Shown here piece by piece: positions 40,450 through 50,788 of a stretch of 64,000 nt of DNA. How positions within the stretch are numbered: position 1 is the stretch's first letter; each line of letters starts with the position of its first letter. Below the pieces are notes generated by a model. The model ran no database searches, was not told where the DNA came from, and saw nothing but the letters and a program-made list of their open reading frames with translations. The stretch is taken from contig NZ_JAUVVF010000005.1 in assembly GCF_030604785.1 (NCBI RefSeq), forward strand, positions 62,001-126,000, in the 5' to 3' direction. The DNA comes from Paracoccus sp. (in: a-proteobacteria). Its GTDB lineage: Bacteria > Pseudomonadota > Alphaproteobacteria > Rhodobacterales > Rhodobacteraceae. Made by a program: the position numbers and the translations under genes.

Positions 40450-41388
40450 ATGGCGCAGAAGATCATCATCGATACCGATCCGGGCCAGGACGATGCCGTG
40501 GCCATCCTGCTGGCGCTGGCCTCGCCCGAGATCGAGGTTCTGGGCGTGGTCGCGGTGGCGGGGAACGTGCCGCTGGCCCTGACCGAGGTGAATGCGCGCA
40601 AGATCGTGGAACTGGCGGGGCGGACGGATGTGCCGGTCTTTGCGGGCTGCGACCGCCCGCTGGCGCGGCCTCTGGTCACGGCCGAGCATGTGCATGGCAA
40701 GACCGGGCTGGACGGGATCGACCTGCCCGCGCCCGGCCTGCCCTTGCAGGCGCAGCACGGTGTCGAGTTCATCATCGAGGCCCTGCGTCGCGAGGCGGCG
40801 GGCAGTGTGACGCTGGTGCCCATCGGGCCGCTGACCAACATTGCCGAGGCGTTCCGCCGCGCGCCCGACATCATCGGCCGGGTGAAGCGCATCGTGCTGA
40901 TGGGGGGCGCCTATTTCGAGGTGGGCAACATCACCCCGGCTGCCGAGTTCAACATCTATGTCGATCCGGAAGCCGCCTCAGAGGTCTTTGCCTCGGGCGT
41001 GCCGATCGTGATGATGCCTCTGGATGTGACGCACCGGGCGCTGACCTCGCGTGACTGGGTCGAGGCGATGCGCGCCCTGCCGGGGCGCTGCGGGCCTGCC
41101 GTGGCCAGCTGGACCGATTTCTTCGAGCGCTATGACCGCGAGAAATACGGCAGCAGCGGCGCCCCCCTGCACGACCCCTGCACCATCGCCTGGCTGATCC
41201 GGCCCGAGCTGTTCCAGGGCCGCGAGATCAATGTCGAGATCGAGACCGAGGGGAGGTTCACCACCGGCATGACCGTCGCGGATTGGTGGCGTGTCAGCGG
41301 GCGGGCGCCGAACGCCCTGTTCATCCGCGATCTGGACCGCGACGGCATGTTCGCATTGCTGACGGAACGGCTGGCGCGTCTGCCCTAG
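40450..41388 (+). CDS. Nucleoside hydrolase
   Basis: IIIDTDPGQDDAVAILLAL...VPIGPLTNIAEAF. Confidence 0.95.
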   Translation: MAQKIIIDTDPGQDDAVAILLALASPEIEVLGVVAVAGNVPLALTEVNARKIVELAGRTDVPVFAGCDRPLARPLVTAEHVHGKTGLDGIDLPAPGLPLQAQHGVEFIIEALRREAAGSVTLVPIGPLTNIAEAFRRAPDIIGRVKRIVLMGGAYFEVGNITPAAEFNIYVDPEAASEVFASGVPIVMMPLDVTHRALTSRDWVEAMRALPGRCGPAVASWTDFFERYDREKYGSSGAPLHDPCTIAWLIRPELFQGREINVEIETEGRFTTGMTVADWWRVSGRAPNALFIRDLDRDGMFALLTERLARLP

Positions 41389-42059
41389 CGCGGCGCCTCG
41401 GGCAGGGGGACGGCCCCTGCCCCGTCGCCGATCTCGCGGTCGAGCCGGTCGGTCAGGGCCTCGGTGATGTCGATGGTTTCCAGCGAGACGAAAACCGTGC
41501 GGTAATCCAGGACCGCCACCGCGCCGCGTTCCGCCATCAGATCACCCATATGGGGCAGCGCCGCGCGGAAGAAGGCCGCACGGTCGGCATCGGCCCAGTC
41601 GTTCAGCTCTTGCACGGCCTGGGCGCGTTCGCGCCGGATCCGGGTCGCACGCAGATCGAAAGCCTCGGCGAGACGGCGGAACTCGTCGGGCGGAAGGGCT
41701 GCGCGGCGGTCGGTCAGCGCCGCCTCTTCCGAGGAGAGAAGCTGGGTCAGACGCTCGTTCTCGGCCGCGATCTGGCCGCCCTCGGCCTCGAGCTGGGCCT
41801 GGGCGCGCCGCCCCCAGGCCGAGGCGGCATAGAGGCGGTTCTGGTCGATGGTCAGGATGGCCGAGACCGGCACGCCCGACGGATCGGGCGGCGCGATCAC
41901 CCGCGCGGGCAGGTCGGGCGCGGCGATCTCGGGCGCGGGCAGATCGGCATCGGCGGCCAGTTCGCCGATCTCTGGCGCAGGGGCCTCGGTCTGGGCCAGC
42001 GCGGCGCCGGGCAGGATCAGCGCCGCCAGAAGCGCTGCGAGGGGACCCGCGCCGCGCAT
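41385..42059 (-). CDS. OmpH (Skp-like) family outer membrane chaperone
   Basis: Signal peptide, VSAILTIDQNRLYAASAWGRRAQAQLEAEGGQIAAENERL; directly downstream of bamA. Confidence 0.88.
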   Translation of the reverse strand: MRGAGPLAALLAALILPGAALAQTEAPAPEIGELAADADLPAPEIAAPDLPARVIAPPDPSGVPVSAILTIDQNRLYAASAWGRRAQAQLEAEGGQIAAENERLTQLLSSEEAALTDRRAALPPDEFRRLAEAFDLRATRIRRERAQAVQELNDWADADRAAFFRAALPHMGDLMAERGAVAVLDYRTVFVSLETIDITEALTDRLDREIGDGAGAVPLPEAPR

Positions 42060-42060
42060 C

Positions 42061-44415
42061 TCAGAACTGCGTCTGGATCGTCAGGTCGAAATTCTGCGTG
42101 CGGTCGAAATCTTCCTTGCGCAGCGCCTTCGAGAAGTTGAACCGCAGGGGCCCGATCGGCGTCGTCCAGAAGATCGAGGCGCCCACGGCCGAGCGCACCT
42201 TCATGCTGTCGTCGATCGTGCCGGTATTGCCGGCCACGTCGTCCAGACCCCAGAGGCTGCCGATATCGGCGAAGAGACCGCCGGAAATGCCGTATTCCTC
42301 GGGCAGGCCTATGGGGAATTGCGCCTCGGCGCGGGCGGCCCAGAAATACTTGCCGCCGAGCGCGTCCTGATTGTTCGCCCCCAGATCCCGCGGGCCGAGG
42401 CCGTTCGGCTCGAAGCCGCGGATGCGGCTGCCGCTGCGGAAGCGGTCGAGGATCCAGGGCTGATAGCCGTCGTAACCCTCGATCGCGCCGGCCTCGATCT
42501 GGCCGCGCAGGGTGATCTCCTCGCGCCAGGCATTGCTTTCGACACCGGCCGAGACGGTCGTGGTCACCGCCTTCGCGTCGCCGCCAAGGCCCGAAATGTC
42601 CTGACCGAAGCTGAAGCGATACGAGGTCAGCGGGTCCAGCCCGGTGCGGCGGCTGTCCCAGTTATAGGTGTAGCCCAGAGCCGAGGTCACGCGGCTGCCC
42701 GTCTCGTCGCGCAGCAGCCGCGAGCTGTCGTCATCGACGTTGCGCAGCGTGTCCTTGGACACGCGGTAGCGCAGTTCCAGCCGTGCATTCTGCGAGACCG
42801 GAAACTCGATCGACGGTCGCAGACCGATGGTCCGGGTGTCGTAATCGGAATTGAGGCTTTCGGTCTCGTTGTAATTGGCCGCGATGCTGAAGCGCAGGTT
42901 GCGCCCCAGGAAGAACGGCTCGGAGAAGTTGACCGAGGCCGTGCGGTCGCCGCTGGCGGTCGAGATCTGCAACCCGACCGACTGGCCGCGCCCCAGGAAG
43001 TTCTGCTCGCTCAGGCCGGCATTCAGGCCGATCCCGGCATTGACGCCGTAGGAGGCGCCGAAGGACAGGCTGCCGGTCGGCTGTTCCTCGACATTGACGC
43101 CGACGATGACCTGATCGGGGCCGCTGCCCTGACGGGTCTCGACCTGCGCATCCGCGAAATAGCCAAGCGCCCGGATGCGTTCGGCCGAGTTGCGGATCTC
43201 GCGGGGGTTGAAGGGGTCGCCCTCGACGGTCGAGAACTGGCGGCGGATCACCTCGTCCAGCGTGGTCGTGTTGCCCTCGATGTCGATGCGTTCCACGAAA
43301 ATGCGCTGCCCGCGCACCAGCGCGAAGGTCAGGTCCAGCGTCTGGTTCTGCGGGTTCCGGGTGACGCGAGGCTCGATATTGACGAAGTTCAGGCCCTGCT
43401 GGATGGCGATGGTCTCCATCCGGCGGATCGTGTTGTCGATGACGGCGGGGTTGTAGACCTCGCCCCGGCGGACGCGGTTCTGGGCGGCAAAGGCCGCGGC
43501 ATCGACGCCCGGAATCTCGGACACGGTGTCGATGCGGCCGAACCGGTAGCGCGGGCCTTCCTGGATGTTGAACGTGATGAAGAACGCGTCGCGTTCGCGG
43601 GCGATTTCCGGGGTCACTGCCTGGACGCGGAAATCGGCATAGCCGCGCGAGCGGTAGAAATCGGTCAGAAGCTGCTCGTCCAGCGGGATCCGCTCGGGCG
43701 AGAACGTGTCGCGGCGGATGAAGGTCCGCAGCAGGCCCGCCTGCTTGGTCTGCAGGACGTTGCGCAGGCGGCGGTCGGAAAAGGCGCGGTTGCCGGTAAA
43801 GCTGAGACGCTCGATCTCGGTCACGTTGCCCTCGCGGACCTCGAAGACCAGATCGACGCGGTTGTCGCTGCGGCGGATGATGCGCGGATCGACGCGCGCG
43901 GCCAGACGGCCCTCGGCGGCATAGACCTCGGCGATGGCCTGCGCGTCCTGGATCGCCTGGCTGGGCTGGTAGATGCGGCGTTCCTGGCTGCGGATGATCT
44001 CGGACAGGCGTTCGTTGTTCAGGCGGCGGTTGCCCTCGAAATTGATGCGGTTGATCGTGGGATATTCGCGCACGCGCACGACCAGCGTGCCGCCCTGCTG
44101 GACGATCTCGACCGTCTCGAACAGGCCCGAATTCTGCAGGCGCTGCAGCGCGTCGTTGATCTCGCCAGGCGAGGCATTGCCGGCGGGCAGGTTCATGAAG
44201 GACCGGATCGTGCCTTCCTCGACACGCTGGTTGCCCTCAACCCGAATGGCCGAAACCGTCTGCGCGCTGGCCTGCCAGGGCGCCACGCCCGCCGGTGCGG
44301 CAACCGCCAGAGCCGTCATCAGCGCCACCGCGCCCTTGCCCAGTTTCCGTGTCATGCCTGCCCCTCTTGTCTCGGCGACCGCGATGGCGATCTTTTTCTC
44401 GTTCTCTAGCGCCAA
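42061..44415 (-). CDS. bamA: Outer membrane protein assembly factor BamA
   Basis: POTRA repeats, NSAERIRALGYF, C-terminal surface-antigen barrel ending NFDLTIQTQF. Confidence 0.97.
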   Translation of the reverse strand: MALENEKKIAIAVAETRGAGMTRKLGKGAVALMTALAVAAPAGVAPWQASAQTVSAIRVEGNQRVEEGTIRSFMNLPAGNASPGEINDALQRLQNSGLFETVEIVQQGGTLVVRVREYPTINRINFEGNRRLNNERLSEIIRSQERRIYQPSQAIQDAQAIAEVYAAEGRLAARVDPRIIRRSDNRVDLVFEVREGNVTEIERLSFTGNRAFSDRRLRNVLQTKQAGLLRTFIRRDTFSPERIPLDEQLLTDFYRSRGYADFRVQAVTPEIARERDAFFITFNIQEGPRYRFGRIDTVSEIPGVDAAAFAAQNRVRRGEVYNPAVIDNTIRRMETIAIQQGLNFVNIEPRVTRNPQNQTLDLTFALVRGQRIFVERIDIEGNTTTLDEVIRRQFSTVEGDPFNPREIRNSAERIRALGYFADAQVETRQGSGPDQVIVGVNVEEQPTGSLSFGASYGVNAGIGLNAGLSEQNFLGRGQSVGLQISTASGDRTASVNFSEPFFLGRNLRFSIAANYNETESLNSDYDTRTIGLRPSIEFPVSQNARLELRYRVSKDTLRNVDDDSSRLLRDETGSRVTSALGYTYNWDSRRTGLDPLTSYRFSFGQDISGLGGDAKAVTTTVSAGVESNAWREEITLRGQIEAGAIEGYDGYQPWILDRFRSGSRIRGFEPNGLGPRDLGANNQDALGGKYFWAARAEAQFPIGLPEEYGISGGLFADIGSLWGLDDVAGNTGTIDDSMKVRSAVGASIFWTTPIGPLRFNFSKALRKEDFDRTQNFDLTIQTQF

Positions 44416-44445
44416 CGGGGAGGGCCTGTCAAAAGCCCTGCCGCG

Positions 44446-45777
44446 TCAGGGGCAGAAAAGATCGTTTGTCAGCCCGAAAATCATCAGCGACAGCACCGCG
44501 AACAGCCCGATCGAGGTCAGCATGTTCAGGACCCGTTCCGAAGGCTTCCGCCCGGTGATCGCCTCGTAGCTGTAGAACATCAGGTGGCCGCCATCCAGAA
44601 CAGGGATCGGCAGCAGGTTCAGAAAGCCGATCGCCGCCGACAGGACCGCGATCCACCACAGGAAGTTGCCGCCCCCCGCGCTGGCCGCCTGCCCCGTGCT
44701 TTCGGCGATGCTGATCGCCCCGCCCAGATTGCAGGTGCCGATCTGGCCGGTGATCATCGCCCAGAGCCCGGTCAGGGACGAGGCGATGATCGCCCAGGTC
44801 TGCCCCGCGCCAAGGGCCAGCGCCTCGACCGGGCCGGCGCGGCGGGTGGCGGGGGTGAAGAAGCTTTCCCCGCCGGTGACGCCGATCAGCCAGCGTTGCT
44901 CGAACCCGCCGCCCTGGGCGGGCAGGTCCGACAGTTTCGGGCGCAGCGTCACCTCGCGCTCGCCCGCACCCGGACGCCAGAGGCGCAGCAGAAGGGGCGC
45001 ACCCTCGGCGGCCTCGACGGCGGCGCGCAGGTCGGTGAAGCGCGCGACCGTCTCGCCGTCGATGGCCAGGATCACGTCGCCCGCGCGCAGGCCCGCCTCG
45101 GCGGCGGCGCTGCGGGGCGCCACGCCCGAGATGCGGGCGGGCATCGGATCGGGGCCGGGCACCGTCAGGCGGCGGCCCTCGCGTTCGATGGTCCAGGTCT
45201 GGACGGGCTGATGGGGCAGCGCCTCGGAGGCACGGCCAAGATCCGCCCAGGTCTCGACGGGCTGGTCGCCCACCGCCAGCACCAGATCGCCCGGCTGCAG
45301 CTGGTTCTGCACCTCGGGCGGCGCGGCCGAGATCGTGCCCACCCGCACCTCGGGCTGGGCGACGCCCTGCACCACCGCAAAGCCGCCGAAGATCAGGATC
45401 GACAGGATGAAGTTGAAGACCGGCCCGGCCAGCAGCGTGGCGAACCGCGCCCAGAGCGGCGCGCCGTCCAGCGTCTGGCGCCGCAGCGCCGGATCGACCG
45501 GACGCCCCGGCCCGGCACTGGCGATATTGTCGTCGCCCAGAAAGCGCACATAGCCGCCAAGCGGGATCGCGGCGACCTGCCAGACCGTGCCGCGCCGGTC
45601 GCGTCTTGCGGCCAGACGCGGGCCGAAGCCCACGCTGAACACCTCGGCCCGGATGCCGGACCAGCGGCCCACGATGTAATGGCCATATTCGTGCACCGTC
45701 ACGATCACAGCCAGCGCGACCACGAAGGCGGCCAGCGTCCACAGCGTGCCAAGCGTTCCGGTCAGGATCTCGGTCAT
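44446..45777 (-). CDS. rseP: RIP metalloprotease RseP (site-2 protease)
   Basis: VTVHEYGHYIVGR (HEXXH), two PDZ domains, LLPIPVLDGGHL. Confidence 0.97.
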   Translation of the reverse strand: MTEILTGTLGTLWTLAAFVVALAVIVTVHEYGHYIVGRWSGIRAEVFSVGFGPRLAARRDRRGTVWQVAAIPLGGYVRFLGDDNIASAGPGRPVDPALRRQTLDGAPLWARFATLLAGPVFNFILSILIFGGFAVVQGVAQPEVRVGTISAAPPEVQNQLQPGDLVLAVGDQPVETWADLGRASEALPHQPVQTWTIEREGRRLTVPGPDPMPARISGVAPRSAAAEAGLRAGDVILAIDGETVARFTDLRAAVEAAEGAPLLLRLWRPGAGEREVTLRPKLSDLPAQGGGFEQRWLIGVTGGESFFTPATRRAGPVEALALGAGQTWAIIASSLTGLWAMITGQIGTCNLGGAISIAESTGQAASAGGGNFLWWIAVLSAAIGFLNLLPIPVLDGGHLMFYSYEAITGRKPSERVLNMLTSIGLFAVLSLMIFGLTNDLFCP

Positions 45778-46928
45778 GCGGCTGTCCTTTCGCGGGACAG
45801 CGCGTCCCAGTGATGCACCTCGTCAAGGCTGGCGGGGTCCGAGCCAAAGCCCCCCTGCCCGGCCAGATCGGTCAGCGTGGCCTCGACCCGCGGAGCCATG
45901 TCGGTGAAGCGGATGCGCCCCGCGATGAAATCGTCCAGCGCCTGTTCCTTGGCCGCGTTGAAGACCGCCCCGGCCGCGCCCCCTGCCGCCATCACCTCGC
46001 GCGCAAGGCGCAGGGCGGGCCAGCGCCGTTCGTCCGGCTGGCGGAAGGTCAGGCTGCCCAAGGCGGCCAGATCGAGGGCCGCGACGGGCAGCGGCCGGCG
46101 TTCGGGCCAGTTCAGCGCATAGCCGATGGCGTGGCGCATGTCGGGCGCGCCCAGATGCGCGATGGAACCGCCGTCATGATGGCTGACCATGGCATGGATG
46201 ATCGATTCCGGATGGACCAGCACCTTGATGCGGTCGGCGCCGAGGCCAAAGAATTCCTTGGCCTCGATCACCTCCATCGCCTTGTTGAACATCGAGGCGC
46301 TGTCGATGGTGATGCGCTGGCCCATCGCCCAATTCGGATGGGTCGAGGCCTCGGCCACGGTCGCCGCCGCCAGCCGCTCCAGCGGCCAGTCGCGGAAGGC
46401 GCCGCCCGAGGCGGTGATGGTCACATCCTTGACGCTGTCTAGCTTCTCGCCCTGAAGTGCCTGAAATAGCGCCGAATGTTCGCTGTCCACCGGCAGGATC
46501 GTGGCGCCGCCCGTCCGGCCCGCCTGCCGCAGCAGCGCACCCGCGCAGACCAGCGATTCCTTGTTGGCCAGCGCCAGAACGCCGCCCTGTGCAAGCGCGG
46601 CCAGTCCGGGCGCCAACCCGGCCGCACCGACGATGGCCGACAGCACCCAGTCGGCGGGCCGTGCGGCGGCCTCGATCAGCGCCTCGCGGCCTGCGGCGGC
46701 GATGGTGCCGCTGCCCTGCAGCGCGGCGCGCAGATCGTCCAGCAGGTCGTCATGGGCGGTCACGGCGATCTCGGCACGCAGATCGCGCGCCTGCCGTGCC
46801 AGACGCTCGATGTTGCGGCCGCCGGTCAGGGCCACGACGTGAAAGCGGTCGGGGTCGCGGCGGATCAGATCGACACCGCTGATCCCGACCGAGCCGGTCG
46901 CGCCGAAGATCGAGATGCGTCTGGTCAC
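45774..46928 (-). CDS. dxr: 1-deoxy-D-xylulose-5-phosphate reductoisomerase
   Basis: RRISIFGATGSVGISGVDLI...LANKESLVCAG...PVDSEHSALFQ. Confidence 0.97.
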   Translation of the reverse strand: MTRRISIFGATGSVGISGVDLIRRDPDRFHVVALTGGRNIERLARQARDLRAEIAVTAHDDLLDDLRAALQGSGTIAAAGREALIEAAARPADWVLSAIVGAAGLAPGLAALAQGGVLALANKESLVCAGALLRQAGRTGGATILPVDSEHSALFQALQGEKLDSVKDVTITASGGAFRDWPLERLAAATVAEASTHPNWAMGQRITIDSASMFNKAMEVIEAKEFFGLGADRIKVLVHPESIIHAMVSHHDGGSIAHLGAPDMRHAIGYALNWPERRPLPVAALDLAALGSLTFRQPDERRWPALRLAREVMAAGGAAGAVFNAAKEQALDDFIAGRIRFTDMAPRVEATLTDLAGQGGFGSDPASLDEVHHWDALSRERTAA

Positions 46929-46929
46929 G

Positions 46930-47778
46930 TCAGTTCACCACCGGCAGGCTGGTCAGAAGCCCGATCAGCATCGTGGCCAGAACCGCCCCCGTCACTGCGT
47001 CAAAACGATCCATGAAGCCGCCATGGCCGGGGATCAGGTTCGAGCTGTCCTTGACGCCCGCCCGCCGCTTGAGCCAGCTTTCCGCGATGTCGCCCATCTG
47101 CCCCGCAAAGCAGACGATGGGCGAGACCCAGATCAGCGCCGCATCGCCATGGCCGGCAAGCCACAGGATCAGGCCCAGCAGCGTCGCGCCCACCCAACCC
47201 GCAACCGTGCCGGACCAGGTCTTCTTCGGGCTGAGCGAGGGCCAAAATTTCGGCCCGCCGATCATCCGGCCGACAAAATAGCCCGCCGTGTCAGACACGA
47301 TCACGATGCCCATCAGCCACAGCACGAAAGGCAGTCCGTAAGCCTCACGGAAGCCGACAAGGCCGTAGGCGACCAGCAGGATCGCCGCACCGAACAGCAC
47401 ATAGGTCAGCCGGTCGCGCCGCGCCGCGCCCGGAACGCCGGCGATCAGCGGCACGGCAAGCGCCAGCCAGATCAGCGCATGCGCCTCGGTCAGGGCGACG
47501 GCCTGCGCCAGCCCCGCCAGAGCCGCCAGCGCGACGGGGCGCGAGCGGCCGAACCGGGTGACGTGCCGGGCGGGCTTGCGCCAGCCGGTCATCGCCGCCA
47601 GTTCCCAGAAGGTGATGGCCGAGATCACCGCCATGCCCAGCCGCAGCCAGACGCCCTGCGCGGTGGCGAGCAGCACGCCGATCGCCAGCAGCACCAGCGT
47701 CGAGGCGATCCGCCGCGACAGGTCAGACCATTTGCCCGCCGAGGCGGAGACGCTGCCTATCCGCGACCCCGCCCTCAT
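46930..47778 (-). CDS. cdsA: Phosphatidate cytidylyltransferase
   Basis: C-terminal SPxVSxKTxEG-like SLSPKKTWSGTVAGW and KDSSNLIPGHGGFMDRFD; ATG overlaps the uppS stop. Confidence 0.95.
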   Translation of the reverse strand: MRAGSRIGSVSASAGKWSDLSRRIASTLVLLAIGVLLATAQGVWLRLGMAVISAITFWELAAMTGWRKPARHVTRFGRSRPVALAALAGLAQAVALTEAHALIWLALAVPLIAGVPGAARRDRLTYVLFGAAILLVAYGLVGFREAYGLPFVLWLMGIVIVSDTAGYFVGRMIGGPKFWPSLSPKKTWSGTVAGWVGATLLGLILWLAGHGDAALIWVSPIVCFAGQMGDIAESWLKRRAGVKDSSNLIPGHGGFMDRFDAVTGAVLATMLIGLLTSLPVVN

Positions 47779-48512
47779 GCGCCGCCAAAGCGCCGCTCGC
47801 GCAGGCCGAACCGGTCGAGGATGTCCGACAGATGCTGGGGCGTGAAATCGGGCCACAGGGTCGGGGTGAATTCGTATTCGGAATAGGCTGCCTGCCAGGG
47901 CAGGAAGTTCGAGATCCGCGTCTCGCCCGAGGTGCGGATCACCAGATCGGGGTCGGGATGGCCCGCCGTGTCGAGGCAGGCTTCCAGATCGGCCTCGCAG
48001 GGCTGGTCAACTTCGCCGCGCGCGACCTTGTCCGCCAGACGTCGCGAGGCGCGCAGCAATTCGTCCCTGCCGCCATAATTGATCGCCACGGTCAGGTTCA
48101 GCCGGGTATTGCCCGCCGTCCGCGCCTCGATCGAGGCCATGAGGTCCTGCAACTTCTGGTCCAGCCGCTCGCGCCCGCCGATGAAGCGCATCCGCACGCC
48201 CTCGGCCGACATGCTTTCGGCCTCGCGCTCGATATAGCGGCGGAAGATCTTCATCAGGCCCAGGACTTCCTCGGTCGAGCGTTTCCAGTTCTCGGTCGAG
48301 AAGGCGTATACCGTCAGCCAGTCCACCCCCAGATCGGGGCAGGCGCGCACGATCTGCTTGACGCGCTCGGCGCCGCGACGGTGCCCGACCAGACGCGGCC
48401 AGCCGCGTTCGGTCGCCCAACGGCCATTGCCGTCCATGATGATGGCGACATGGCGGGGACGCGTCGTCCCCCCTGCCGTCACCGCGGTCGCTGCGCCCCA
48501 GGCAAAAGCCAT
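47775..48512 (-). CDS. uppS: Isoprenyl transferase (undecaprenyl diphosphate synthase)
   Basis: HVAIIMDGNGRWATERGWPRLVGHRRGAERVK...YAFSTENWKRS. Confidence 0.97.
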   Translation of the reverse strand: MAFAWGAATAVTAGGTTRPRHVAIIMDGNGRWATERGWPRLVGHRRGAERVKQIVRACPDLGVDWLTVYAFSTENWKRSTEEVLGLMKIFRRYIEREAESMSAEGVRMRFIGGRERLDQKLQDLMASIEARTAGNTRLNLTVAINYGGRDELLRASRRLADKVARGEVDQPCEADLEACLDTAGHPDPDLVIRTSGETRISNFLPWQAAYSEYEFTPTLWPDFTPQHLSDILDRFGLRERRFGGA

Positions 48513-48519
48513 CGCCTTG

Positions 48520-49083
48520 TCAGACCTGCATGATTTCGGCCTGCTTGGCCGTCAGAGCCTCGTCCACCGACGCGATCATGCGGTCGGTCAGCGACTGGAT
48601 CTCGTTCTCGTAGAGCTTCTGGTCATCCTCGGGCATGCCATTGGCCTTGCCCTTCTTGACCTGGTCCATCCCGTCGCGGCGCACGTTGCGGATGGCGACG
48701 CGGGCATGTTCGGCATATTGCGCGGCGACCTTGGTCAGCTCGCGGCGGCGCTCCTCGTTCAGTTCCGGGATGGGCAGCATGATGATGGTGCCGTTCAGCT
48801 GCGGATTGATCCCCAGCCCGCTTTCGCGCAGCGCCTTCTCGACCTTGCCGACCATGGCCTTGTCCCAGATGTTGATCGTGACCATGCGCGGCTCGGGGAC
48901 GTTCACCGTGCCCAGCTGGTTGATCGGGGTCATCTGGCCATAGGCCTCGACCTGCACGGGGTCGATCATCGAGGCCGAGGCGCGGCCCGTGCGAAGGCTG
49001 GCGAATTCGCCGCGCAGGGCCTCCATCGCGCCTTTCATGCGCCGTTCCAGATCGTCGATGTCGATTTCGATGTCCTCAGCCAT
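48520..49083 (-). CDS. frr: Ribosome recycling factor
   Basis: [40 protein letters not shown]. Confidence 0.97.
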   Translation of the reverse strand: MAEDIEIDIDDLERRMKGAMEALRGEFASLRTGRASASMIDPVQVEAYGQMTPINQLGTVNVPEPRMVTINIWDKAMVGKVEKALRESGLGINPQLNGTIIMLPIPELNEERRRELTKVAAQYAEHARVAIRNVRRDGMDQVKKGKANGMPEDDQKLYENEIQSLTDRMIASVDEALTAKQAEIMQV

Positions 49084-49176
49084 GTCGGACCGCCTCTGAA
49101 TTGGATTTTTTCCGCTTGTAACCAGATTGCCCGGGATTGGCAAAGCCTTTGCCCCCCGGATGGGCAGCGCGCCGCC

Positions 49177-49995
49177 TCACGAGGCGTCGCGCTTGTCCCG
49201 CTCGGCCTGCGCCAGCCGCTCTTCGATCGCGCTCAGGCGTGACAGCACCTCATCGCGATAGGCCTCGGTGGCGACGTTGGATTCCTCGGAATGCGCCTCC
49301 TGCATCGAGTTCACGATCAGACCGACGACAAGGTTCATCACCGCGAAGGTCGTGACCAGGATGAAGGGCACGAAAAACAGCCAGGCCTGAGGATAGACCT
49401 CCATCACCGGGCGCACGATGCCCATCGACCAGCTTTCCAGCGTCATGATCTGGAACAGCGAATAGGCCGAATTGCCCAGATCGCCGAACCAGTCGGGGAA
49501 GCTGCCCGCAAAGAGCTTGGTCGCCATGACCGCGAAGATGTAGAAGATGATCCCCATCAACAGGAAGACGCTTGCCATGCCGGGCAGCGCCGACAGGAAC
49601 CCCTCGACAACGCGGCGCAGGCGCGGCGTGACCGAGACGATCCGCAAGAGCCGCAGGATCCGCAGCGCGCGCAGCACCGACAGCCCCTGCGTCGCGGGCA
49701 TCAGCGCGATGGCAACGATGGCGAAATCGAACACGTTCCAGCCGTCGCGGAAGAAACGCAGCCTGCGGACATACAGCTTCAGCGCCAGCTCGATCACGAA
49801 GATCGTCAGGCACAGGCGGTCCAGAAACAGGATCAGAGGCCCCGCGAAGGCCATGATCCGGGGCGAGGTTTCCAGCCCAAGGATCATGGCGTTGAACAGG
49901 ATCACCGCGGTGATGAAGGTCTGGGCCGCGCGCCCGTGGATCAGCGCGTCAAGACGCGCGCGCGGGGAAAACGGTCCCTGCTCAGTTATGGACAT
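49177..49995 (-). CDS. NaChBac-type voltage-gated ion channel (BacNav)
   Basis: S4 [21 protein letters not shown]; selectivity filter [19 protein letters not shown]6 and C-terminal coiled coil; starts inside the pyrH 3' end. Confidence 0.95.
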   Translation of the reverse strand: MSITEQGPFSPRARLDALIHGRAAQTFITAVILFNAMILGLETSPRIMAFAGPLILFLDRLCLTIFVIELALKLYVRRLRFFRDGWNVFDFAIVAIALMPATQGLSVLRALRILRLLRIVSVTPRLRRVVEGFLSALPGMASVFLLMGIIFYIFAVMATKLFAGSFPDWFGDLGNSAYSLFQIMTLESWSMGIVRPVMEVYPQAWLFFVPFILVTTFAVMNLVVGLIVNSMQEAHSEESNVATEAYRDEVLSRLSAIEERLAQAERDKRDAS

Positions 49996-50707
49996 GGGTG
50001 TAGGTCCCCCGACCTTCAAGAATGCTGCGGAACCCGCCGGGCGCGTCCAGCGAGAAGACGATGATCGGCAGGCGGTTGTCGCGCGCCAGCGCGATGGCCG
50101 AGGCGTCCATCACGCCCAGATGCTGCTGGAGCACGTCGTCATAGGTGACCTCGCCGTAACGCTTGGCATCCGCGTGCTTGACCGGATCCTTGTCATAGAC
50201 GCCATCCACCTTGGTCCCCTTGAAGATCGCCTCGCAATTCATCTCGGACGCGCGCAGCGTCGCGGCCGTGTCGGTGGTGAAATAGGGGTTCCCCGTTCCC
50301 GCCGCAAAGATCACGATGCGCTTTTTTTCCAGGTGCCGGATGGCGCGGCGGCGGATATAGGGCTCGCAGACCTCATCCATGCGGATGGCGCTGATGACGC
50401 GGCAATGCAGGCCCTTGGCCTCCAGCGCGGATTGCATGGCCAGCGCGTTCATCACGGTGGCCAGCATCCCCATGTAATCAGCCGTCGTCCGCTCCATCCC
50501 CTGGGCGCTGCCCTGCAGGCCGCGGAAGATGTTGCCGCCGCCGATGACCATGCAGACCTCAACGCCCATCTTCTGGACCGATTCGACCTCGTCGGCGATG
50601 CGCGAGACCGTGGGCGGATGCAGCCCGTAGCCCTGGTCGCCCATCAGCGCCTCGCCCGAGATCTTCAGCATCACGCGGCCATAGTGCTTGGGTGTCTCGG
50701 TGGTCAT
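49982..50707 (-). CDS. pyrH: UMP kinase
   Basis: [20 protein letters not shown]...[13 protein letters not shown]. Confidence 0.97.
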   Translation of the reverse strand: MTTETPKHYGRVMLKISGEALMGDQGYGLHPPTVSRIADEVESVQKMGVEVCMVIGGGNIFRGLQGSAQGMERTTADYMGMLATVMNALAMQSALEAKGLHCRVISAIRMDEVCEPYIRRRAIRHLEKKRIVIFAAGTGNPYFTTDTAATLRASEMNCEAIFKGTKVDGVYDKDPVKHADAKRYGEVTYDDVLQQHLGVMDASAIALARDNRLPIIVFSLDAPGGFRSILEGRGTYTHVHN

Positions 50708-50788
50708 CTGGGGCTCCTGTCGCCGGTCGCTTTCATCGGGGCGTTAAATGTCGCAAAAGGCCCGCAGGTTCAACTGCCCGGATCGCCC

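Noticed and set aside
42061-44409. 853-aa plus-strand ORF opposite bamA
   Set aside because: Low-complexity antisense shadow frame; bamA on the minus strand is unambiguous.
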